64,000 nt of DNA from Littorina saxatilis (taxonomy: Eukaryota; Mollusca; Gastropoda; Littorinimorpha; Littorinidae), in assembly GCF_037325665.1 (NCBI RefSeq), contig NC_090246.1, forward strand, positions 37,345,317-37,409,316, given 5' to 3'. How positions within the stretch are numbered: position 1 is the stretch's first letter; each line of letters starts with the position of its first letter. The notes under the pieces are model-generated. The model did no database searches, was not told the DNA's origin, and saw only the letters and a program-made list of their open reading frames with translations. Positions 11,624 to 22,800 of the stretch are shown here, one piece after another. A program made the position numbers and the translations under genes.

Positions 11624-11785
11624 ATTACACAAACGTCATCTTGTGAGGGACCAAAAAATATTGAAACTCTCGGATGATTTTTTTGTGTGGTATCAACCTC
11701 GACCTACGGTCTCGGTTGATACCACAAAAAAATCATCCTCGAGTTTCAATATTTTTCGGTCCCTCACTCGATGACGTTGTGTAAT
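11624..11785. mobile_element. Foldback MITE hairpin
   Basis: Arms of about 75 bp from ATTACACAAACGTCATC to the complementary GATGACGTTGTGTAAT, with a loop of roughly 10 bases. It would form a near-perfect hairpin. Confidence 0.8.
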
Positions 11786-11910
11786 CTCTATTTATGCTAT
11801 GTCCCCCGCAAGACCAACCACATGGTAGGTGTCTCCAAATTAATGCCTTAAAATAGTAGATAACCAGACTTTCTTGTATTGAAGTTTACTTATACTAACC
11901 GGTACTTTTT

Positions 11911-12781
11911 ACATTTAGTCAAAATTGACTAAATGTTTTAACGTAGAGGGGGGAATCGAGACGAGGGTCGTGGTGTATGTGCGTGTGTGTGTGTGTGTGT
12001 GTGTCTGTCTGTGTGTGTGTGTAGAGCGATTCAGACTAAACTACTGGACCGATCTTTATGAAATTTGACATGAGAGTTCCTGGGTATGAAATCCCCATAC
12101 GTTTTTTTCATTTTTTTGATAAATGTCTTTGATGACGTCATATCCGGCTTTTCGTGAAAGTTGAGGCGGCACTGTCACGCCCTCATTTTTCAACCAAATT
12201 GGTTGAAATTTTGGTCAAGTAATCTTCGACAAAGCCCGGACTTCGGTATTGCATTTCAGCTTGGTGGCTTAAAAATTAATTAATGACTTTGGTCATTCAA
12301 AATCTGAAAATTGTAAAAAAAATATTTTTTTTATAAAACGATCCACATTTACGTTCATCTTATTCTCCATCATTTGCTGATTCCAAAAACATAAAAATAT
12401 GTTATATTTGGATTAAAAACAAGCTCTGAAAATTAAATATATAAAAATTATTATCAAAATTAAATTTTCGAAATCAATTTAAAAACACTTTCATCTTATT
12501 CCTTGTCGGCTCCTGATTCCAAAAACATATAGATATGATATGTTTGGATTAAAAACACGCTCAGAAAGTTAAAACGAAGAGTGGTACAGAAAAGCGTGCT
12601 ATCCTTCTCAGCGCAAGTACTACCCCGCTCTTCTTGTCAATTTCACTGCCTTTGCCGTGCGCGGTGGACTGACGATGCTAGGAGTATACGGTCTTGCTGC
12701 GTTGCATTGCGTTCAGTTTCATTCTGTGAGTTCGACAGCTACTTGACTAAATGTTGTATTTTCGCCTTACGCGACTTGTTT
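11911..12781 (+). repeat. ~870-bp repeat family, full copy
   Basis: It runs from the palindrome ACATTTAGTCAAAATTGACT to TTCGCCTTACGCGACTTGTT. It contains a simple CA/GT stretch and the GCCGGCTTTTCG-like midsection. There is no ORF of note. Class is unknown; there are no clear TIRs or TSD. Confidence 0.88.
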
Positions 12782-12876
12782 TGTTCTGTGCACATGGAGT
12801 TTATACAAGATCAACGAGGCCGCGAGGGGCTAATGTGGCACGCCAATCTCAAATCGCCACACCGGATCCTTAGCCT

Positions 12877-13458
12877 GGCATCTTGAACACACGGCCAGTA
12901 CCGTGTAACTGGCCTTGACACGGAACGATCCAAGGGGGACAATCTCAGTCATCTGAAAGAGGGAAATCCAAACGCAATCCGCTTTGTTCGATTTTATGGG
13001 CTTGGACGATAGAGAAAAATAAGAAAAGCAAAAGCTGGAGTCCAGTCTGGACGAAACTGCTATCAAGAACGCAGAATTGCCTTTTTTCTGAGGTTTTTTT
13101 TTTAGCCGTAAGCGCCATTTCTCATTTCGAATTTCTCACTGATAACTGCTGTTCACAATGCGGCCGCAGTGAAACCAACAAAGGGGCCTCACTCTGGAAG
13201 AGTTTCCTGCTCCGATAAACATGGCGCTTACGGCTAAAAAAAACTCAAAAAAAAAATCAATTCTGCGTTCTTGATAGCAGTTTCGTTCACACTGGACTCC
13301 AGCTTTTGCTTTTCTTATTTTTCTCTATCGTCCAAGCCCATACAATCGAACAAAGCGGATTGCGTTTGGATTTCCCTCTTTCAGATGACTGAGATTGACC
13401 CCCTTGGATCGTTCCGTGTCAAGGCCAGTTACACGGTACTGGCCGTGTGTTCAAGATG
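12877..13458. mobile_element. MULE-like foldback element, 240-bp TIRs, 8-bp TSD
   Basis: Arms 12879-13118 and 13220-13458 are near-perfect complements. The spacer is about 100 bp and the flanks are the 8-bp duplication CTTAGCCT (12869-12876, 13459-13466). Long TIRs plus 8-9 bp TSD suggest a Mutator-like nonautonomous element. No transposase is present. It ends 134 bp before the ATAD1 start codon. Confidence 0.85.
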
Positions 13459-13466
13459 CTTAGCCT

Positions 13467-13592
13467 TGGGGCTTGAGCACCGCCGGTGCTTGAGCCACCA
13501 GGCTCAGGATCCGGCTCGCCGGACCTCCAGCCACGGCCTTCCGGAAATAGTTTGTGTCACTGGTTTCAGCTTCCGGTGTAAAGAACGAAAGC
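13467..13592 (+). promoter_or_regulatory. ATAD1 proximal promoter / 5' UTR
   Basis: Only 126 bases separate the upstream foldback element from the ATG. They contain a palindromic ETS-type site CCTTCCGGAAAT (13537-13548) and a second CTTCCGG (13570-13576), motifs common in TATA-less housekeeping promoters. The transcription start is inferred to lie here and is not shown by the sequence. Confidence 0.4.
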
Positions 13593-13841
13593 ATGACTAC
13601 TGGTAGAGGATTGACTTTTGATAACATTATCGCTCATTTAACGTCCACTGAAATGGAAAAGGTTCCAGCCGAAGTAACGGCAGAAGCGAAGAACGCTGTT
13701 GTCAGAAACGAAGTTGTCGCCAAGCTGATTTCTACAGTGCTCGGTCTAGCAGCATCTTTCACATTCACTTATTTTGGCGTAAAATGGCTTGTGAATGCAA
13801 TGGATCCTACCCGGAAAGAAAAGCAGGAGGCACAAGCGCGG
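13593..13841 (+). CDS. ATAD1: ATAD1 exon 1: start, transmembrane helix
   Basis: Residues 1-83. ATG at 13593 is chosen because it opens the frame holding the conserved RNEVVAKL...[17 protein letters not shown] block. The hydrophobic stretch [18 protein letters not shown] is the membrane anchor. The donor is GTATGT. Confidence 0.93.
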
Positions 13842-16800
13842 GTATGTATAGCATACATCTGTTTACGTAATTCTCTTTTAACACTTTACTTTCATTTGTA
13901 TGTCAGGAAATCAAGCAGTACCGCAGAAAAAAACCTGTTTAGGGGGTCTGACTTGGGATGATATAATGGTACCACTACCAAGGTCAGGTGTAAACTTTCC
14001 GTATGAGTTGCCAGTGGTGTTGGGGTGAGAAAACGAAAGCAGAGAGAATGAACGTTTTTCTTTGAATCAGGGACCAATGTTTGTCGTAATATTTGTCCAT
14101 TCTTATTGTGTGGAATATGTTTTACTAGACGAAAAGTATCCTCGAACAGTGCACAAAATCTGGCTTCTGGTGAATTCCAGTTCTAATTGCATCAGCCAAG
14201 TATACTATTATGTATACATATATGAGCTGTGTACATTTCAAAACACTTGTTGACTCACATGCGAAGCAAAAGTGAGTCTATGTACTCACCCGAGTCGTCC
14301 GTCCGTCCGTCCCCCCCGGCCGTCCGGAAAACTTTAACGTTGGATATTTCTTGGACACTATTCAGTCTATCAGTACCAAATTTGGCAAGATGGTGTATGA
14401 TGACAAGGCCCCAAAAAACATACATAGCATCTTGACCTTGCTTCAAGGTCAAGGTCGCAGGGGCCATAAATGTTGTCTAAAAAACAGCTATTTTTCACAT
14501 TTTTCCCATTTTCTCTGAAGTTTTTGAGATTCAATACCTCACCTATATATGATATATAGGGCAAAGTAAGCCCCATCTTTTGATACCAGTTTGGTTTACC
14601 TTGCTTCAAGGTCAAGGTCACAGGAGCTCTTCAAAGTTGGATTGTATACATATTTTGAAGTGACCTTGACCCTGAACTATGGAAGATAACTGTTTCAAAC
14701 TTAAAAATTATGTGGGGCACATGTTATGCTTTCATCATGAGACACATTTGGTCACATATGATCAAGGTCAAGGTCACTTTGACCCTTATGAAATGTGACC
14801 AAAATAAGGTAGTGAACCACTAAAAGTGACCATATCTCATTGTAGAAAGAGCCAATAAGCACCATTGTACTTCCTATGTCTTGAATTAACAGCTTTGTGT
14901 TGCATGACCTTGGATGACCTTGACCTTGGGTCAAAGTCACATGTATTTTGGTAGGAAAAATGTGTAAAGCAGTTCTTAGTGTATGATGTCATTGCTAGGT
15001 TTAGTTATTTGACCTTGACCCTGAAGGTCAAGGTCATGTAAAGGTCAAGGTCAAGCATGTGAGTCGTATGGGCTTTGCCCTTCTTGTTTTTTACTTGTCT
15101 TTCTGCATTTAGTCAAAATTTAGGCAGAAGACTGATGAGGTGATGATATGTGTGTCACAAGTTAGGCTAGGATAGCAACTGATCAAAAGATCAGACAAAG
15201 GCTCAACAGCCTAAGTACCAGTCTGTCAACATATCATATCATATCATATCATATATCACTATGTGTGTATGTGTCAATTCAGTGTGTGTGGGTACATGTA
15301 GATGTATATATATGTGTGTGGTTACATATATATATATATGTGTGTGTGATAAATCCCCACCCTCCCTACTCTACCCTATTATCTGTTTGTTTGATAAATG
15401 CATTAACCATTTGATTACATACTATCCAGCTTTTAATTTGAGGTGGCACTGTTGCTACCTCAATTTTCCAATTAAATTCAATGCAAATTTGGTCAAACAT
15501 TTTGTGACCCTGTACAGATTATTTGATTGCATTTCAGCGTGGATGATGGAACTTATTTCCCCAGAAATATAGAAAATCTGTTTTATCCCAATAAGGAACA
15601 CTTCTTGCTTCAATTACCAAGACCTTGTGCTGTCTCAGTCACACTACTCACAGTGTTGTCTCAGTCACAAGGTTTTGGCTAGTCCAGAACTTACTAGTTG
15701 CAGCAATATATTGTCCAATGTGTTTAGTTTTCAACTTTTAGGTGAACAGATTGACAAAATGTTTAAATATCGCTTAATGTGACTTTTTTCTCATTGTCAG
15801 TATGTGTCTCTGTCCCAGACTTCTTTTGCCTTTCTGATAGTCTATTAATTTGGCTTCTTTTTTATTTTTAAATTAACAAAAATCTTTTGATCATAGGTAG
15901 GGATGTGAGGGGGCCTATTTTAAGAGAAATTTGACTTAGTTCTTTTTTATGATTATGTCTTTTTTGATTTCTAGGCTCAAAAGATGCTACAACTACTTGG
16001 AGTTGATGGTGTGAAAAAGGTAATCCAAAATTTAAGGAAGCTTAGTTGTTTTTCTTAACTCATTCTGCAGACACCTTCCCCCTCACACACATACACACCA
16101 GTCCTTGAATTTTTTGTTGTATAATAATATATATATATATAACAAAATCAAGAAAAAGAAAAGCCAAACAAAGAATGTCAAGTGGCAGCCCAAATTTTCG
16201 ACCTGTTGCCAGGCCTTCCTCAGGGGCGTGTCAATATATATATATATGATCATATATATATATGACATCAGAAATTGTGAAAGAAACAATTGAAAGTCAG
16301 CAGATACTTTCTTCCTTTATATATATATGTATATATTGTAAAAAAAAAAATATGGACGGCTTATTTTAGAAGTTTTCCTTCAGTGTAGAGCAGCAAGGCA
16401 TGCAATCCATTAATAGTAATACTTTCACTTTTTCTTCTGATTCAGAAAATATCTCTGATGAACAGCCCAAACATTCACTTATTTGAAAGGAGGATCATGG
16501 AATCTGAAGTAAAGATTAGAACATGCCTTGTGGGCATCTAGGTAAAACCTCCTTAGTTGTATTGAACTAAAATTTGGAAGTACAATGTACTGTTGTGCCC
16601 AGTTTTGTTTGTTTGTTTTGCCTTTGTCCTAGTTTGAAGAACATTATCCTGACTTTTCTCAATCTTACCATTTTGTACAGTTGTCAGAGTATGAGCTGTG
16701 CATTGCATCCAACCTGGTGGATCCACAAACCATGAAGATCAGCTGGGACAGCATTGGTGGACTAGAAGATGTTATTCAAGACATCAAAGAAACAGTCATT

Positions 16801-19800
16801 CTCCCTTTCAAAAGAGCAGACCTGTTCAAACACTCTTCACTTCTTCAGCCTCCAAAAGGTCCGTGGTAAAGCTATTTGGTGTGCCGTCTTTATTCGTTCA
16901 AAAGAAAGAATGTAAAAACACAAAGAAGCAAACATGCACAAACTGTCAAACAAACAAAAATGCATCATTATATGCATGAATGTGTTGCGGCGTTTGCATG
17001 CTTGTTTACATCCATGTACATGTGGACTTTATAACTCCAAGACGATGTTGCTGATATTGTGCTAGTGATCAAACATTGATCATTAGGCATGTTTTAGCTG
17101 GGTTAAATCAAATATGTGTTTGTTTTATAAAATTAAATTTTTGTCTGACGACAGACGTGGAAGCAGTTAAATAATGTATTATGCATGTATTTTTATAGGT
17201 GTGTTGCTTCATGGTCCTCCTGGCTGTGGAAAGACCATGATTGCCAAAGCAACTGCGAAGGCGGCAGGCAAGTTACTGTGTGGGAGGGGGGGATGGTGGT
17301 GGTGGTGGTGGTCTGTGCGAGTGAGAGAAACAGTGTGTGTCTGTATGTGAATAAGAGACATAGTGTGTGTGTCTGTCTGTGTGTGTATACTTTTCTCATA
17401 CCAATTTGTTGTGACACAGTGTCAGCCTATGCATCCTTCTGTGGCAAAGTCATATTGATGCCTTAACACTTATAAAGAGTTTATCCCCCGCCTATTATGA
17501 ACTTAGAGGCAGTTGTGAGCGTAGTATGTCTGTTCTGTTTGTACGAGGTATGATCCAAGCAAAATGATCAAACAGCGATTATACAAGTCTCCGGCCACTG
17601 ATCATAAAAAGCAATATATCATTTGAAAGACCAACCATTTAACTGGTATACCTCTAAGAGATGATGTCATTAAGTTACTACGTCATAAATTACGAGGTTT
17701 TCAAATACGTCATTATTGGGTTGTGCTTCAAAACGTGGTTTTTTGTCAAGCGCCATGAAAATCTTCACTTCTTTGAAAGAGTGTAGCTGGATGATGGTAC
17801 AAAGAAAATGTCTGCAAAGCTGAAAAAGTTACATAAATCAAAACTGTTCCATATTCTACAATCTGACAAAGGAAAAAGGAAATCAAAACTGGGGAAAAGG
17901 GGAATAACTCTGACAAGCCAAAAAAACTTCCGAAGAGCGCTTCAAACGAGAATAATGTAGCTGCTGTGTCAAAATTTAAGAACTAAGATTAAAAATGTAC
18001 ATGCGAGTATAAAGTGCAAAACTTAAACTTTCATATTGAACAGCCCAGAGACTTCTTCTCAATAATCTTCCGCTTTAATAACTGGCCGCAAAATGGGTTC
18101 CTCATTAGCTGACAGGGGAACGGAAGGAGCATCAGGGTCCTCTTGCACGTGATCTGCTCAACTGTTGTGAACCCAGTAGACCCAAATTTGTTGTTACTGA
18201 TTATTAGACTTTGGTTTTCTTCTACTTTAGTGCCAGAGAACACAGAAACAAAGCGTGTCTTGAACAACATGACGAGATGCATCACATTTGTAAGCGAAGT
18301 TTTCAAAGCAGAAACAAGGCTATTCGCTGTATTTTTCGACCAGGTATTTTTGTCAATATTCTGTCTACAAACAGAACTGTCATTGTCACGTATTATGCAG
18401 AAACCTTTTTACCCAAACTTAGGTACGATTTTAGCAGTCAGCGACCAAACTGCAAAACCCAGACTGCCCTTCTCCTTCATGAAAATGTCAGTCTCCACAA
18501 AAGAAGGGCCGTAACTCCATTCATAAAAGACCAAATGATCCCATTTTTGCCTCACACATTCTTCAGACCTGATTGCATGCCTAGTGATTTCTTGTTATAC
18601 CCTCTTTGAAAATCAGACTTTTTGCCAACACGTTTCACTGCACCCAGGACCTCAAAAAAGCCGTCAAATCAGAGCTCAAAAGCAATAAGGCCACCTTAAG
18701 GCTTCTTCTGATTGGCTTGGGCACTTGTGAATTTGCATCGATGTAGGAGGAGAGTAGTTCTAATGACTGCTGTATTTTGGGCCAGATACGCCAAACAGTG
18801 TCTGCAAAAATCACATTATGATAATTTTGTTTGGATCATACCTCTTATCTCTCCCAGTCTTCCCCTTTGTATATTAAAAGCTCATGGTATTTGTTAATGA
18901 TATATGGTCATGGCTCAGAAAAGGTGTCGAATTTGTGGGACACTTGAGTCACAAATACAAACTCTTGGATTACTTTCCATTTTGGGGTCCAGCAAAACTG
19001 TTTATGTGTTTAGTTGTGTCTGGGCAGTAACAATGTATTTTCATCAATTACTGCGGAATGAATTGCATTTTAAATTTTAACTGGAGTGTGTTACATAACA
19101 CCGTGTCACACATTGTTTTCTAATATACAGTTAACAGTAAACCTATTACACAATAAAAGTTAACTGCATTAGTTAGTATCTACCTTGATCTTCATTTGTG
19201 AAAAGTGGCATTCCCCGACAGCAATAATCTGCATATCTAGGTACCCTAGGAATGTGTGTATGTTACATGAACACCAATAAACAAAACAACGATCAAACAA
19301 GTACTCAAAGAACTGAAAAGATTACTGTTTCAGCAGTCAATCAATTCTTAGTTCCACACACTTCATACGGACAGTCTGCAAAAAAAATCAAATCAGAACA
19401 AGATGTGAAAATGTATTCAAACAAAAATCAACTTTCTGTGTCTCACAACACAGACATTCAAAACTGCTAAATTCCTATTTATTTTACACACACAACCTTA
19501 GAAATACATGTAATGGGGAGAGAAACAAGTACATAATAGTAAAGAGTTGAAATGCATCAATGATACCGGACCCGTTATTCCCATTATCAGTTATCTGTCA
19601 GGTCATTCCTAAAAGTTTCCAATGAGTGTGTTACATTTCACCAAAAAAATCAAACTTTAGGACACTGTCAAGATATTCACATGAAAAATGCATGCAAAAG
19701 AATGAAAAATGAAAGAGCAAAACCATAACAACCTAACAATGATGTCTTATGACTTCTACCATGCTCCAATTCACAATACAGAGAAGATTTTCTCACTTTT

Positions 19801-22800
19801 GACACTGAGTGTGTTACATTTCACCAAAAAAGTCTTACTTCACATTATTTTGTAAGGTATAAAGCATATATCCATCCACTTGGTAATGAAAACAATACAC
19901 TGTACAAAAAAACTTGATAAACCCCCCAAAAAATCTTCAGGTTGAAGGCGGATTTTGAAGTTATCAAGAAAAATGCTGTTTATTCGCCAATGAGTGTGTT
20001 ACAAAACACTGTCATAACATGAACAAAACGTTGTTCATATTCAGTGCATTCAGTTAATTGTGAAATTAATTATAAGAATGACACCATGGTTGCTACACAA
20101 CTATTGAAACTATTGTTGACACATTCCGACAGCAATAATCTGCATATCTAGGTACCCTAGGCAAGTGTGTGTGTTACATGAACACCAATAAACAAAACAA
20201 CGATCAAACAAGTACTCAAAGAACTGAAAATTACCAATCCTTCAAAGTAAATTGTAACAAGAAGGGCAAAGCCCATACGACTCACATGCTTGACCTTGAC
20301 CTTTACATGACCTTGACCTTCAGGGTCAAGGTCAAATAACTAAACCTAGCAATGACATCATACACTAAGAACTGCTTTACACATTTTTCCTACCAAAATA
20401 CATGTGACCTTGACCCAAGGTCAAGGTCATCCAAGGTCATGCAACACAAAGCTGTTAATTCAAGACATAGGAAGTACAATGGTGCTTATTGGCTCTTTCT
20501 ACCAGGAGATATGGTCACTTTTAGTGGTTCACTACCTTATTTTGGTCACATTTCATAAGGGTCAAAGTGACCTTGACCTTGATCATATGTGACCAAATGT
20601 GTCTCATGAGGAAAGCATAACATGTGCTTTTAAGTTTGAAACAGTTATCTTCCATAGTTCAGGGTCAAGGTCACTTCAAAATATGTATACAATCCAACTT
20701 TGAAGAGCTCCTGTGACCTTGACCTTGAGGCAAGGTAAACCAAACTGGTATCAAAAGATGGGGCTTACTTTGCCCTATATATCATATATAGATGAGGTAT
20801 TGAATCTCAAAAACTTCAGAGAAAATGGGGAAAATGAGAAAAAGAGCTGTTTTTTAGACAACATTTATGGCCCCTGCGACCTTGACCTTGAAGCAAGGTC
20901 AAGATGCTATGTATGTTTTTTGGGGCCTTGTCTTCATACACCATCTTGCCAAATTTGGTACTGATAGACTGAATAGTGTCCAAGAAATATCCAACGTTAA
21001 AGTTTTCCGGACGGACGGACGACTCGGGTGAGTACATAGACTCACTTTTGCTTCGCATGTGAGTCAAAAAAACACTCTAATTCAAAACAATAAACGCAGA
21101 CATCCTTTTCTGTTTACTTGATTCATTCCTTACTTTGTTCCAGCAAGATTTAAATAATTTTCAAGATAACTGTACAAACTATTGGAGTGTGTTACCTCTC
21201 ACGATGTGCGAGTGGTGTGAGTAACACACTCAACACTGTTCCTAAAAAAACCCACTCTAATTCAAAACAATAAACGCAGACATCATTTTCTGTTTACTTG
21301 ATTCATTCCTTACTTTGTTCCAGCAAGATTTAATTAATTTTCAAGATAACTCTACAAACGATTGGAGTGTGTTACCTCTCACGATGTGCGAGTGGTGTGA
21401 GTAACACACTCAACACTGTTCCTAAAAAACCCACCTCTAATTCAAAACAATAAAGGCAGACATCATTTTTTGTTTACTTGATTCATTCCTTACTTTGTTC
21501 CAGCAAGATTTAAATAATTTTCAAGATAACTCTACAAACGATTGGAGTGTGTTACCTCTCACGATGTGCGAGTGGTGTGAGTAACACACTCAACACTGTT
21601 CCTAAAAAAAACCACTCTAATTCAAAACAATAAACGCAGACATCATTTTCTGTTTACTTGATTCATTCCTTACTTTGTTCCAGCAAGATTTAAATAATTT
21701 TCAAGATAACTCTACAAACGATTGGAGTGTGTTACCTCTCACGATGTGCGAGTGGTGTGAGTAACGCACTCAATGTAAAAAAACATATATTTCTTTTTCC
21801 TGTAATTTATTTCATTAAATTGGCATGAAAACAAAGCACAAGGTGAACTGTATGGAAAGACTATAGAAAAGGCCAGAAAAAACACATGCAATGACATGAA
21901 CGCTGAATAACTTGGGAAATTGGTTGAATCGTCTCAAACATATGTCTTTAAAAATCAAAATAAAGAAAAATCTTTGTCCTAAAAAATGCAAATTTTATCA
22001 AAACAAATCACAATAACACTTCTAACTTTCAGATGAAAAAAAAGGAAGTAAGTTGTTATTTAGTGAAAATAACAGTGTTTCAAACTGCAGGTGAGTACGT
22101 TACATACAACGAAAAACCAGTGGTTCTTACTTTGGCCGTTTACGTCCATGTCCTCCATGCCACACTGAGTTCTGAGTTCGAGACAGTCAATGCAACTTTG
22201 TAGCAGACGATAGAACAGTTGTTTCCACCGTTGGAAGTCAGGAACATGTCGATAAACAACTTTGATTTACGTTGTTACTTTTCGCGGTAACACGAAAGTA
22301 CACAACAACGAACTTAAGACTTATTTTCATTGCTTTGTCTTTTGTGTTTGTGCATATTTTTTTTTTAAGTTGTAGATTGTTCTTTCTTGTCCAAGTTTAT
22401 CGCTTAGTTCAACGTCTGTCATCATTATTAAAAGCGCGGCAAAAGCTAAAACTGCCTACGTGACTCCAAACACGAAAAGTAACATACTCACCGTTGGATC
22501 TAAACTTGATCTCAGCCGACTGTTGGGGTGAGGTACTGGTTATCGTGCAGTATGTAAACAATAACTAACACCTTCTCTTTCCATCTCCATCAAGTTCTTA
22601 TCCAAGCAGTGTGTGTAGTACGCGCAAATACGACGTTTCGACACCAAGTAAAAAAGTGTCCCAACTTCCGGCCCGAAAATCGACGTAAATTCACTCTACT
22701 ATTGCGCCTTGCTCGAAAACAAAGTCATCAAACCTTTCGGTTTCTACCAGAATAGTAACTGTATTCATATCTGCACCCCGTGTCAGTACTTTCAAAGGTA

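Larger units (their letters stand above)
18937..22662. mobile_element. 3.7-kb element with 180-bp tandem array
   Basis: It is bounded by the inverted 9-mer GGGACACTT (18937-18945) and AAGTGTCCC (22654-22662). The interior holds repeated GAGTGTGTTAC boxes about 180 bp apart (19083, 19625, 19807, 19990, then the exact array), a ~105-bp direct duplication (19212-19320 and 20126-20232) and the inserted TCAAGGTCA-rich repeat. No convincing transposase. The boundaries are inferred from the short inverted ends only. Confidence 0.55.

Noticed and set aside
12581-12886. 101-codon frame before ATAD1
   Set aside because: Lies in the ~870-bp repeat and is absent from the other copies.
12830-13606. Twin frames containing SSFCFSYFSLSSKPI on opposite strands
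   Set aside because: The two arms of the foldback element. Identity is due to the inverted repeat, not to a gene pair.
20404-20964. Frames beginning [12 protein letters not shown] and [12 protein letters not shown], also at 33926, 34248, 38518 and 14370
   Set aside because: They recur only because the TCAAGGTCA-rich repeat recurs. Indels between copies break them, so coding is not conserved.
21066-21779. Regular direct repeats resembling a CRISPR array
   Set aside because: Units are 180 bp with no short repeat/unique spacer pattern, in a eukaryotic intron.
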